This document shows, piece after piece, positions 53,117 through 61,693 of a DNA stretch of 64,000 nt; position 1 is the first letter of the stretch; every line of letters starts with the position of its first letter. The position numbers and the translations under genes were made by a program. The notes under the pieces are model-generated. The model worked only from the letters and a program-made list of their open reading frames with translations, searched no databases and had not been told where the DNA came from. Location: the NCBI RefSeq assembly GCF_005233845.1, contig NZ_SZQL01000005.1:1-64000 (forward strand). Reading direction: 5' to 3'. Source of the stretch: Ilyomonas limi (GTDB lineage Bacteria > Bacteroidota > Bacteroidia > Chitinophagales > Chitinophagaceae).

Positions 53117-54142
53117 ATGAAATCACCCGCAGTCATCAACTACGCACCCCAAAAAGGTAGTGTAGAAATACGAGAAATAGATGCGCCCATCATTGGCGAA
53201 GAAGACGTATTACTCGAAGTTGTCAATGTAGGCGTATGCGGCAGCGACCTCCACCAATGGACTGCCGACCATAGCTGGCCGGTAAATTATCCAGTTGTAT
53301 TAGGTCATGAATTTGGCGGTATAATTACCGAAGTAGGCAACCGTGTAAGTGCCTGGAAAGCAGGCGACAGAGTGGTAAGCGAAACCGCCGCTATCATTGA
53401 TGCCAACAACCCCATGACCAAAGCTGGTTTATATAATTTAGACCCTACCAGAAAGGGCTTTGGCTATGGTGTAAATGGTGCCATGACGCGTTATGTAAAA
53501 GTGCCCGCCCGGTGCCTCCATCACATACCTGATGCATTGCCTTTTGAGCAGGCTTGCCTCACCGAACCTTGTTGTGTTGCCTATAATGCTATTATTGGTA
53601 ACTCGCACATTGCACCCGGCGATCAGGTAATTGTAATTGGTCCGGGAACGATTGGAATTCTCTGCGCAGCAGTAGCCAGATTGTGCGGTGCCGATGTAGC
53701 AGTAATGGGCTTGCCTTGCGATGATGCGCGTTTACAAATTGCCCGGCAATACGGTTGCGAAACCATTACCGGCGATGCTACCGGATGGGCAAGACGAAAA
53801 GATGGCTTAGGCGCACATACTGTAGTAGATGCAGCCGGCTCCAGCAATACGCTGAAGATAGCTATGGAATTAGTAAGACCAAACGGGCACATTACCAAAG
53901 TGGGCTGGGGACCACAACCTTGTGGCTTTTCGCTCGATCCGTTAGTTCAGAAAAATGTAACCCTGCAGGGTAGCTTCAGCCACACCTGGCCGATATGGGA
54001 AAAAGTAATTGACCTGCTGGCAACCGGCAAACTAAACGTACAACCCATCATCGGTGGCATTTGGCCGGTTACGCAATGGGAAGAAGCATTTCATAAAATG
54101 CATAAAGGCGAAATTGTAAAAAGTGTACTTAAACCTGTTTAA
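53117..54142 (+). CDS. zinc-dependent medium-chain alcohol/polyol dehydrogenase
   Basis: The 341-aa product is an MDR dehydrogenase. The catalytic Zn ligands appear in VGVCGSDLHQW (Cys41) and LGHEFGGI (His64, Glu65). A Rossmann nucleotide site is present (VIGPGTIGILCAAVARLCGA). The four-cysteine structural-zinc loop found in many relatives is absent: the region SETAAIIDANNPMTKAG has no cysteines. It is closest in type to sorbitol/threonine dehydrogenases, and the natural substrate is probably a polyol or sugar acid. An SDR gene starts 3 nt after its stop codon, so both are in one operon. Confidence 0.9.
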   Translation: MKSPAVINYAPQKGSVEIREIDAPIIGEEDVLLEVVNVGVCGSDLHQWTADHSWPVNYPVVLGHEFGGIITEVGNRVSAWKAGDRVVSETAAIIDANNPMTKAGLYNLDPTRKGFGYGVNGAMTRYVKVPARCLHHIPDALPFEQACLTEPCCVAYNAIIGNSHIAPGDQVIVIGPGTIGILCAAVARLCGADVAVMGLPCDDARLQIARQYGCETITGDATGWARRKDGLGAHTVVDAAGSSNTLKIAMELVRPNGHITKVGWGPQPCGFSLDPLVQKNVTLQGSFSHTWPIWEKVIDLLATGKLNVQPIIGGIWPVTQWEEAFHKMHKGEIVKSVLKPV

Positions 54143-54145
54143 TAC

Positions 54146-54943
54146 ATGCGATTGCAAAACAAAGTGATTATTGTTACCGGCAGTACCACCGGCATTGGCA
54201 AAGCTATTGCCATCCGTTGTGCCGCCGAAGGAGCTAAAATAGTGGTACATGGACTGGAAAATGATTGGGGAAAGGAAGTGGTAGAACAATTAGGAAAAGA
54301 TAAAGCTGTATTACACATTGAAGACCTTAGTAATGAAGGCACACCCGAACGTTTAGTGCAATTAGCCATTAACACTTTCGGCAAGCTGGATGCGGTAGTG
54401 AATAATGCTGCCATTGTTGCTTCCTCCAACATTCACACTACCGGTCTTTCTTTTTTGCGAAAGCTGCTGGAAGTAAATGCCATTGCACCTTTTGCATTAA
54501 TCAAAGCCGCTTTGCCCGAGCTTACAAAAAATAAAGGTTGCGTATTAAACATTGGCTCCGTAAATGCATATAGCGGCGAGCCTAACCTGCTTGCCTACAG
54601 CATGACCAAAGGCGCTTTAATGACCATGACGCGCAACCTTGGCGATACCTTGCACAGAGAAAACGGGGTACGTGTTAATCAAATTAATCCTGGCTGGGTA
54701 TTAACCGAAACAGAAACAATAAGAAAACGCGAACATGGCTTGCCCGATAATTGGTACGAAGACATTGCACCCGTATATGCCCCTGCCGGCAGAATCTTAT
54801 GGCCGCACGAAATAGCTGCTGCTGCCGTGTATTGGCTGGCAGATGAAAGCGGACCTATCAGCGGGCAGGTAGTAGATCTGGAGCAACATCCGTTTATCGG
54901 GCGCAACCCGCCAAAAGATGCGAGTGCGATTGTGAAGAAGTAA
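54146..54943 (+). CDS. SDR-family oxidoreductase
   Basis: The 265-aa product is a classical short-chain dehydrogenase. It has the cofactor loop VTGSTTGIGKAIAI (about 10-23), the NNAAI motif, and the catalytic triad region LNIGSVNAYSG...YSMTKGAL (Ser, Tyr, Lys). Its C-terminal part ends in GPISGQVVDLEQHPFIG. It starts 3 nt after the Zn dehydrogenase gene. Two dehydrogenases of different folds in tandem suggest two successive oxidation/reduction steps on a sugar derivative (inference). A repeat element follows its stop. Confidence 0.9.
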   Translation: MRLQNKVIIVTGSTTGIGKAIAIRCAAEGAKIVVHGLENDWGKEVVEQLGKDKAVLHIEDLSNEGTPERLVQLAINTFGKLDAVVNNAAIVASSNIHTTGLSFLRKLLEVNAIAPFALIKAALPELTKNKGCVLNIGSVNAYSGEPNLLAYSMTKGALMTMTRNLGDTLHRENGVRVNQINPGWVLTETETIRKREHGLPDNWYEDIAPVYAPAGRILWPHEIAAAAVYWLADESGPISGQVVDLEQHPFIGRNPPKDASAIVKK

Positions 54944-54948
54944 TCCAT

Positions 54949-55098
54949 CATTGCAAGGGCGAGCGAAGCAATTTGTGCTTAGCTATTAATCATATAGTTG
55001 GCTTAGTGAGAACAATAGTAAAATTTACCGCTATTCAACAGTATAGCTTATGTTGATTGTGCTATAACTCACAAATTGCCTCGCCTGCGCTTGCAATA
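54949..55098. repeat. MITE-like intergenic inverted-repeat element (copy 2)
   Basis: Outer inverted ends CATTGCAAG (54949-54957) and CTTGCAATA (55090-55098, one mismatch) enclose a perfect inner pair, GCAATTTGTG (54968-54977) and CACAAATTGC (55070-55079). The design and the CATTGC/GAAGCAAT motifs match the element at 24177-24358. It splits the SDR gene from the isomerase gene. Confidence 0.65.
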
Positions 55099-55205
55099 AC
55101 AATGATAAACTAACTTTAAAACAGCATCCATTTTATCAGGAGCAATACAATATTCAATTAAAGGTTCGTGCCTGCACGAATCTGAGCAAAATAAAATAAA
55201 GTTCT

Positions 55206-56087
55206 ATGCCTCACCTTGCCGCCTTTCCCAAAGCTTTCATGAACGCACTCTGTAAAGATGGTTCTATGAAAGTAGCCGACTGGATACAACTTGCTTCCAA
55301 ACTCGATATTGATGGATTGGAATGGTATGCCGGATTTATAGAAATGCAGGATGAAAACAATTGGGAAATATTCCGCCGTATGGTGGAGGACACCGGCAAG
55401 TGTATTCCCATGATGTGTTGCTCTCCCGATTTTACCCATCCCGATAAAACGTTTAGAGAAAAAGAGATAGTCAAAGAGAAACGCTGGATTGATATGACAT
55501 ACACCCTGGGGGGTAGTTATTGTCGTGTGTTATCGGGGCAGAGAAGGCCAGAGTTGTCTGTGGAAGAAGGCGTACAACTCGCTGCCGATTGCATCAATGA
55601 GTGTTTGCCGTATGCTGCTGAAAGAGGTATTACTTTAATACTCGAAAACCATTATAAAGATGACTTTTGGGAGTACCCGGAATTTGCCCAAAAAATGGCT
55701 GTTTTTTCCAGGCTGGTAGATAGTATTCATCACCCTTATTTTGGCGTGAACTACGATCCCAGCAATACCTATCTCGCAGGTGAAGACCCGATGGATCTGT
55801 TAAAAAGTGTATCCAATCGTGTTGTTACCATGCATGCCAGCGACCGCTATTTAAAAGAAGGCACCATAGCGGATTTGCGGCGCGAAGAAGGCGGTAGTGC
55901 AGGCTATGCCAAACGTTTAAGTCACGGTGAAATTGGTAAAGGACTGAATGATTATAATGTAATCTTTTCTGAGTTAAAACGCGCAGGTTTTAACGGCTGG
56001 ATAAGCATTGAAGATGGGGTAGAAGGCATGGAACAGTTGGAAAGAAGTGTGGCTTTCGTGAGACGAAAAATAAAAGAATACTGGTAA
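55206..56087 (+). CDS. sugar phosphate isomerase/epimerase (AP endonuclease 2 superfamily)
   Basis: The 293-aa product is a TIM barrel of the xylose-isomerase-like superfamily. It has LDIDGLEWYAGFIEMQ early and metal ligands in ITLILENHYKDDFWEY (Glu) and FGVNYDPSNTYLAGED (Asp). VVTMHASDRYL (His) and NGWISIEDGVEG (Glu) follow, with FMNALCKDGSMKVADW at the start. Members isomerise or epimerise sugars, keto-acids or inositol derivatives. It lies downstream of the dehydrogenase pair on the same strand, separated by a repeat element, and probably acts in the same pathway. Confidence 0.85.
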   Translation: MPHLAAFPKAFMNALCKDGSMKVADWIQLASKLDIDGLEWYAGFIEMQDENNWEIFRRMVEDTGKCIPMMCCSPDFTHPDKTFREKEIVKEKRWIDMTYTLGGSYCRVLSGQRRPELSVEEGVQLAADCINECLPYAAERGITLILENHYKDDFWEYPEFAQKMAVFSRLVDSIHHPYFGVNYDPSNTYLAGEDPMDLLKSVSNRVVTMHASDRYLKEGTIADLRREEGGSAGYAKRLSHGEIGKGLNDYNVIFSELKRAGFNGWISIEDGVEGMEQLERSVAFVRRKIKEYW

Positions 56088-56356
56088 TACGGCAGTTGTC
56101 TCTTATCTCGAAAAATCATACCTGTTATTAATGCGAAACAGCGGTTGATACAGGATCCTTGATAGAAGGAAAACTGCATTTTTATTTACTTATATATTTT
56201 TTATTTATATATAATACTTATTTTAAGCTGTATCTTTCACAGAGCTTCAAAAGTTAACCTTAATATTTCCTTATACCACTTAATATAAGTATAAAATACA
56301 TATCAAAAAGGCGTTTTTAGCTTTAATTTGTAGCTGCATTCCAATGTCAAATTCCA

Positions 56357-57892
56357 ATGAATCCATTAATACAACAGGACATAACGTATATCGAACAATT
56401 AAAAAGAGCAGAAGCAAACTATTATGAGTTGTTTGATAAAGCCAGTGTTGGTATTTTAATATTAGATGCAGATACCGGGATAATTCTGGATGTGAACGCG
56501 ATGGCTACTCAAATAACAGGCTTTAGTAAGGAAGAATTTATTAATAAACACCCTTACGACACGCTTTCGTCGCTGGATTGTTCTGTTACAAAGGCAAGTG
56601 CTGCCGAGAATATGAAAAAGGCAATACAAGGTTGTTCTGTAGTGTCTGACCGGCAATACATTCATAAAGAAGGTCATGTTTTTTGGGTGCAGGCGAGTAT
56701 TTCAAAAGCTATTATTGATAACCGCGAGCGTATAATCGTATGCTTTCACGAAATAGACAGGCGTAAAAAAGCCGAGCAGGCACTTCGTAAATCGGAGGCT
56801 AATCTTCGGTCTATTTTCGACAATACGCATATTGGTTTTGCACTACTCGATCAATCGCTCAATGTTGTTTGTTGCAATGCCCGTGCTAATGATTGGGCTA
56901 CAGACTCCCTCGGCGTTGAGCTGGAAGAGGGTAAAAACGTTACTACACTGCTAAGGGATTACAACAAAAAAGAATACCTGGCAATGCTGCATAGGGCGCT
57001 TAACGGGGAATCTATCAATATAGAAACAGCATATCCGTTATTAGATGGCAGCATTAACTGGTACAGGGTGCGTATGAATGCGGTGCATACGCCGGAAGAA
57101 AACACTATAGGTGTTATTGTATCGGCAGAGAATATTACAGCCAGTAGGCTGGACCGCATGGACAGAGACCGGATAATAAAGGAATTGATACAGCGTAATA
57201 AAGAGCATGAGCAGTTTGCTTATATTGTTTCGCACAACTTGCGCGGACCTTTAGCGAATATATTGGGTTATACCAGCCTGATTCAGGAGGAAGATAACAC
57301 ATGCGAAGATAAAGAAGAGTACCTTCAACTGCTTTCGGCATCTGCAAACAAACTGGATGAAACGATACGTGACCTGGGTAAGCTATTGCAGTTAAAAAAG
57401 GATATCAGCGAAGTAAAGGAATGGGTAAAATTTAGCCAAATTGTAGAGGATGTAAAAATAGGCGTGCGGAATATAATAGATGATCACATAGTTGTATTTG
57501 ATACCGACTTCTCCGAAGCAGATGAAATGTTTACTTTCAAAATATATTTATACAGTATTTTTTATAATCTTATTTCCAACAGTATTAAATATAAAAATCA
57601 CAACCGAAAGAAAACCATCATAAAAATTAAGAGCTATAAAAAGGGAAATAAAATAAAGCTGATCTTCAGAGATAATGGGATAGGTATAGACTTAGAGAAA
57701 AATAAAGAGTTTGTCTTTGGATTGTATAAACGTTTTCATCCGCAGGTAAGCGCCGGCAAAGGCGTGGGGCTTTGTATGACTAAGATGCAGATAGAAGCAT
57801 TGGGTGGTAAAATAGATATTAAGAGTAAGGTAAATAGCGGCACTCAATTTGTCATTTACCTGCCAAACGAAGTGGAAGCGAATTACCCTTGA
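56357..57892 (+). CDS. PAS-domain sensor histidine kinase
   Basis: The 511-aa cytosolic kinase has two PAS domains: about residues 20-135 (NYYELFDKASVGILILDADT) and 148-265 (NLRSIFDNTHIGFALLDQS). A HisKA domain carries the phospho-acceptor His in FAYIVSHNLRGPLANILGY. A HATPase domain follows (FRDNGIGIDLEKNKEFVFGL; GKGVGLCMTKMQIEALGG). No transmembrane segments are seen. The PAS-PAS-HisKA layout is common in Bacteroidetes; the signal is unknown. The response regulator gene follows by 30 nt, so they form a two-component pair. Confidence 0.92.
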   Translation: MNPLIQQDITYIEQLKRAEANYYELFDKASVGILILDADTGIILDVNAMATQITGFSKEEFINKHPYDTLSSLDCSVTKASAAENMKKAIQGCSVVSDRQYIHKEGHVFWVQASISKAIIDNRERIIVCFHEIDRRKKAEQALRKSEANLRSIFDNTHIGFALLDQSLNVVCCNARANDWATDSLGVELEEGKNVTTLLRDYNKKEYLAMLHRALNGESINIETAYPLLDGSINWYRVRMNAVHTPEENTIGVIVSAENITASRLDRMDRDRIIKELIQRNKEHEQFAYIVSHNLRGPLANILGYTSLIQEEDNTCEDKEEYLQLLSASANKLDETIRDLGKLLQLKKDISEVKEWVKFSQIVEDVKIGVRNIIDDHIVVFDTDFSEADEMFTFKIYLYSIFYNLISNSIKYKNHNRKKTIIKIKSYKKGNKIKLIFRDNGIGIDLEKNKEFVFGLYKRFHPQVSAGKGVGLCMTKMQIEALGGKIDIKSKVNSGTQFVIYLPNEVEANYP

Positions 57893-57922
57893 GAATAGTA
57901 GATTGCACCGTAATATTTACTT

Positions 57923-58315
57923 ATGCAGATACCTCCACGATTTATACTTATAGATGATGAAATGTATAGCAATAAGATCAGCAAAACATTTATAAAAAAA
58001 ATGTTCCCTGATGCCGAAATAGTAGACTTTACTTCTCCGTTGGAGGCACTTCAATATATCAATACTGCATATACAACGCGCCCAGTTTCTACAGCCATTT
58101 TGCTGGATATTAATATGCCCGAATTAAACGGATGGCAGGTACTGGAAAAACTACAAGCATTGCCTTTACCTGTCAAAGATTATATATCTGTTTACATGCT
58201 TTCTTCCTCCATAGATCCGAAAGACAAACAAAGGGCAGAAGATCATCCGCTTATTAAAGGCTATATTGAAAAGCCATTATCAAGAGAGATCTTACAGGAG
58301 ATATTTGTTGGATAG
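57923..58315 (+). CDS. single-domain response regulator (CheY-like)
   Basis: The 130-aa product is a lone receiver domain. It has the acidic pair Asp11-Asp12 (ILIDDEMYSNK), the phospho-acceptor Asp62 in AILLDINMPELNG, a Ser/Thr switch in VYMLSSSIDP, and Lys in YIEKPLS. There is no DNA-binding output domain, so it acts by protein contact or phosphotransfer. It follows the histidine kinase gene by 30 nt and is its likely partner. Confidence 0.93.
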   Translation: MQIPPRFILIDDEMYSNKISKTFIKKMFPDAEIVDFTSPLEALQYINTAYTTRPVSTAILLDINMPELNGWQVLEKLQALPLPVKDYISVYMLSSSIDPKDKQRAEDHPLIKGYIEKPLSREILQEIFVG

Positions 58316-58568
58316 GCATAAGCCTGTACACTATTTACCAATATTATATGTTACCCCATCAGATGCGGTGTAGTATAAGTTATTAAAGAAAAGCAGCGCT
58401 ACGTATAACTGTGTTAGCACTGCCTATATGATCGTTATGGAATATGCACTGCCTCCTGGTGAGTGTCTGTTATTTGTAAAAGAAAACATCACTGAAAAAC
58501 TAAAACCCGCTTCCGGATAAAATACTTCAACTCTAAATGTTGACATTTGCACGTAGATAAATGGACCT

Positions 58569-59516
58569 ATGAAAATATGCTCTTTCCTGCCTGCAGCTAC
58601 CCGCATGATCTACGATATGGGATTGCAGGAGTATTTATACGGTGTTACGTTCGAGTGTCCCTCCGAAGCTTTACTGCAAAAGCCCAAAATAGTTCGGTGC
58701 ATGCTGGAAGGTAAAGACTACTCCAGTGCAGAAATTGATGCAATATTCTCTGCCTCCAAGGCACAGGGCAAGAGCTTGTATTATGTAGACGAAACATTGC
58801 TGCAGCAAATAGAACCCGATATTATTTTTACACAGGATGTTTGCGATGTATGCCAGATTGATAGCGCCTGCACATCGGCTGCTATAGCACGTTTACATAA
58901 AAAGCCATTGCTGATTTCGCTTACACCCAAAAGTTTAGATGATGTATATCAAACGGCTGTTACCATTGCCGCTGCTATTGGTGAAGAAAAAGCAGCTTGC
59001 ACTTACTTAGCCGGTCTTACCAGAAGAACAGATGCCATACTTAAGCAGCTATATAAAAATAGAATACCTTTAAAAAGAGTAAGCTTCCTGGAATGGATAG
59101 ATCCGGTGTACAATTGCGGGCATTGGATACCCTATCAAATTGCACAAGCCGGTGGTATAGATATGTTGAGTAATCCTGCCGGTTATTCTGTAGTTATACC
59201 CTGGGAAAAGATAATGCGGTACGATCCGATAATCATTATCATTGCTCCGTGTGGCTTTAGTACGAAGCGCGCAATAGCTGAGTTACACCTCTTAATGAAA
59301 AAAGAAGGGTGGCAACAGTTGCAGGCGGTACAAAATAAGCGGGTGTATGTATTGGATTTCGATTTGTTTACGCAGCCAAGTGCCGGTACATTGGTAAGCG
59401 GTATAGAACTACTGGCCGCCCTGTTTCATCCCACGGTATTTACAGTGCCGGCACAGGTGCAACATAAATACAGAAATGCTTTTGATGAAATGCCTGAAGC
59501 AGTTGCCGTCTTATAA
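58569..59516 (+). CDS. BtuF-like cobalamin-binding/periplasmic-binding-fold protein without signal peptide
   Basis: The 315-aa product has the two-lobe periplasmic-binding fold of BtuF-type corrinoid/siderophore binders (COG0614). It starts with the first strand (MKICSFLPAATRMIYDMGL), then GVTFECPSEALL, PDIIFTQDVCDVCQI, VSFLEWIDPVYNCGHWIPYQ and IIIIAPCGFSTKRAIAEL. It lacks a signal peptide and lipobox, so it is probably cytosolic, unlike transporter binding proteins. No permease or ATPase genes are adjacent. The next gene is a Dph6-like ATP pyrophosphatase 48 nt away, which suggests a shared task. Confidence 0.75.
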   Translation: MKICSFLPAATRMIYDMGLQEYLYGVTFECPSEALLQKPKIVRCMLEGKDYSSAEIDAIFSASKAQGKSLYYVDETLLQQIEPDIIFTQDVCDVCQIDSACTSAAIARLHKKPLLISLTPKSLDDVYQTAVTIAAAIGEEKAACTYLAGLTRRTDAILKQLYKNRIPLKRVSFLEWIDPVYNCGHWIPYQIAQAGGIDMLSNPAGYSVVIPWEKIMRYDPIIIIIAPCGFSTKRAIAELHLLMKKEGWQQLQAVQNKRVYVLDFDLFTQPSAGTLVSGIELLAALFHPTVFTVPAQVQHKYRNAFDEMPEAVAVL

Positions 59517-59564
59517 AAAGGCATTATTTCAACACATTTATACCGATCGATTTACTTATCGTTA

Positions 59565-60296
59565 ATGTACAATATGCATAAAGCTTATTTCAATTGGAGT
59601 GGCGGCAAAGACTCTGCATTAGCGTTATATTATGCCTTGCAAAACAACATCCATGTACAAAAATTATTAACCAATGTAAATGCAGTGCACAACCGTATCT
59701 CCATGCATGGTGTGCGCAGAAGTTTACTGGAAGCGCAGGCAAAAGCCATTGGCTTGCCGCTTGATACCATCGAACTGCCTGAGCAGCCTTCTATGAAGGA
59801 CTATGAGCAGGCAGTGGTACAAAAGTTAACTGCTCTAAAAGAAGAAGGTTTTAACAGCGCTGTTTTTGGTGATATATTTTTAGAAGATTTAAAACAATAC
59901 AGAGAAAACCAGTTAGCCTCCATAGGCTTCAAAGCTATTTTTCCGCTATGGAAAAGAAATACCACCGAACTCATACATACGTTTATAGATCTTGGCTTTA
60001 AAACCATTGTAGTTTGTACCAATGCCGAAATATTGGATGAAAGCTTTGCCGGAAGAGTAATTGACCGGGACTTCCTGAAAGATATTCCAGCGCATGTAGA
60101 TCCGTGCGGCGAGAATGGTGAGTTTCACACGTTTGTATATGATGGTCCTATTTTTCAGCAACCGGTTGAATTTACAACAGGTGAGAAAGTTTTTAGGGAG
60201 TACATAGCACCGAAAGATAACCGGGACCAATGTTTTAGCAAGCAACCACAAACCAGCAATATGGGGTTTTGGTTTTGGGACTTATTGCCTGCCTGA
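59565..60296 (+). CDS. Dph6-like ATP pyrophosphatase (ATP_bind_4)
   Basis: The 243-aa product belongs to the N-type ATP pyrophosphatase family. It has the PP-loop FNWSGGKDSALALYYAL near residues 9-25, VNAVHNRISMHGVRRSLL, FGDIFLEDLKQYRE, and the conserved HVDPCGENGEFHTFVYDGP. In eukaryotes this fold makes diphthamide amide (Dph6); bacteria have no diphthamide, so its bacterial substrate is unknown. It follows the corrinoid-binding-type gene by 48 nt. The start could also be ATG 59574. Confidence 0.82.
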   Translation: MYNMHKAYFNWSGGKDSALALYYALQNNIHVQKLLTNVNAVHNRISMHGVRRSLLEAQAKAIGLPLDTIELPEQPSMKDYEQAVVQKLTALKEEGFNSAVFGDIFLEDLKQYRENQLASIGFKAIFPLWKRNTTELIHTFIDLGFKTIVVCTNAEILDESFAGRVIDRDFLKDIPAHVDPCGENGEFHTFVYDGPIFQQPVEFTTGEKVFREYIAPKDNRDQCFSKQPQTSNMGFWFWDLLPA

Positions 60297-60783
60297 AATA
60301 TAAACGAAATTACTATCGTAAGCTGCCGCTTGTAGTAAAGATATATACCCTTTAGTGACTTTTATGCTCATCAATCCGGTAAGGCGTATAATTTATTTGC
60401 AGTAAATGCATATTGCATAAAGCATAAGTAGTTATTTATTTAGCCGTATAACAATTGTCACCTACAAAACTTTTAACTTATAAAGCAGGTATTTACGCTA
60501 TTGCTTACTTTTTTATTATCAGTTCTTCGTCATACTACGCCGCCTGGTACTGTTGATTTGTTCTTTGATGTAAATGGTAGTAATATGTAATAATTCACCG
60601 GGAGCATAACAGGAGTTATATGCCCGGTTTAATGGTAAAAGGAAGTCAGCATGGCATCACTACAATTTGCCAAAGTATCTTTTGCCTGTTTCTTTATTAT
60701 AAAAAAATTTCAAAAAATCTCCACAGATGTCCAATTTCAGAAATCTCAAGCATTATTCAGTTGTAATCAAACAATATACAGTT
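60297..60783. other. intergenic region, no gene seen
   Basis: AT-rich with stops in all frames. It should hold the promoter of the AhpD-like gene. Confidence 0.45.
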
Positions 60784-61257
60784 ATGAAACAAAGAATGAA
60801 TTTTTATGAAAAAGGCTTTAGGGCAATGAAACCACTCTTTAGTTTAGGTGCTTATTTATCAAGATCAAGTGTGGATCCATCGCTGCTCGAACTGATGAGC
60901 TTCCGGATATCACAGATAAACGGGTGTGCGTATTGCCTGGATATGCACTCCAAAGATCTGCGTGCAAAAGGCGAAAGCGAACAGCGATTGTATATGATCT
61001 GTGCATGGCGGGAAACAACTTTGTACAGCCAGCGTGAACGTGCAGCACTTGCCTGGGCAGAAGCCGTTACAAAACTGGAAAATAATGAAGTGCCGGACGA
61101 TGTATATGAAAAGGCATTGCAGGCATTTTCGGAAGAAGAACTGATTGATTTAACCATGGCAGTAATTGGCATCAACAGTTATAACCGCATTAATGTGGCC
61201 TTCCGCACACCGGCAGGTGATTATGTGCCGGGACAGCATGCGGCATTGTTGAATTAA
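60784..61257 (+). CDS. AhpD-like carboxymuconolactone decarboxylase-family protein
   Basis: The 157-aa product has the AhpD active site: CAYCLDMHSKDLR with Cys48, Cys51 and His55 (CxxCxxxH). Around it is the alkylhydroperoxidase helical core (MSFRISQINGCAY; ERAALAWAEAVTKLEN; LTMAVIGINSYNRINVAFR). Such proteins reduce peroxides or related electrophiles through the cysteine pair. The frame is open from 60727, but ATG 60784 fits the family start. It is 49 nt before the YCII/DGPF gene; this arrangement is seen beside ECF42-type sigma factors. Confidence 0.88.
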   Translation: MKQRMNFYEKGFRAMKPLFSLGAYLSRSSVDPSLLELMSFRISQINGCAYCLDMHSKDLRAKGESEQRLYMICAWRETTLYSQRERAALAWAEAVTKLENNEVPDDVYEKALQAFSEEELIDLTMAVIGINSYNRINVAFRTPAGDYVPGQHAALLN

Positions 61258-61306
61258 TTACTATCGAAATTTCAATTTATATTTTTAACATTAAATAAAA
61301 CAAGGC

Positions 61307-61645
61307 ATGAAAGAATTTGTATTGTTATTCAGGCAGCCAAACTATGATTACCGTAACGCTGATCCTGAAAAAATGAAAGAACTGGGTAAGAAATGGCAGG
61401 ATTGGGTAGGAGGGTTAGTGGCTCAGGGAAAATTTAGTAATAATGGTATTCGCCTTGCTATGGAAGGAAAAGTACTGAAGCCTGGTGGTGTGGTAACAGA
61501 CGGACCCTTTGTAGAGATAAAAGAAAAATTGGGAAGCTTCATTGTAGTAAAGGCTGAAAACCTGGAAGAAGCAACAACGTTGGCACATGGTTGCCCTGCA
61601 ATTGATGAAGGTGGCAGTGTAGAAATAAGGCCTGTTTTTTCATAA
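61307..61645 (+). CDS. DGPF/YCII-domain protein
   Basis: The 112-aa product is one YCII-related domain: EFVLLFRQPNYDYRNADPEK at the start, then KWQDWVGGLVAQGKFSNNG, VVTDGPFVEIKEKLGSFIVV (the DGPF block is at TDGPF), and GCPAIDEGGSVEIRPVF at the end. DGPF proteins are the signature partners of ECF42 sigma factors, here 49 nt downstream, and are thought to be regulated by them. Their activity is unknown. A terminator lies between the two genes. Confidence 0.9.
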   Translation: MKEFVLLFRQPNYDYRNADPEKMKELGKKWQDWVGGLVAQGKFSNNGIRLAMEGKVLKPGGVVTDGPFVEIKEKLGSFIVVKAENLEEATTLAHGCPAIDEGGSVEIRPVFS

Positions 61646-61652
61646 ACTATTT

Positions 61653-61686
61653 AAAAACCTGCAATAATCCTTGCAGGCTTTTAATT
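61653..61686 (+). terminator. terminator between DGPF gene and ECF42 gene
   Basis: Stem CCTGCAA/TTGCAGG with loop TAATCC and a T-rich tail. The tail overlaps the putative promoter box of the sigma gene. Confidence 0.7.
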
Positions 61687-61688
61687 TG
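61681..61688 (+). promoter_or_regulatory. -7-like box (TTaaTTTG) of ECF42 gene
   Basis: TTAATTTG matches TAnnTTTG at all fixed positions except the second base. It ends 5 nt before ATG 61694, so the mRNA would be leaderless or nearly so. Confidence 0.4.
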
Positions 61689-61693
61689 CAATC

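Noticed and set aside
58316-58568. Cobalamin riboswitch before the corrinoid-binding-type gene
   Set aside because: The region was read for the B12-box core and none was found.
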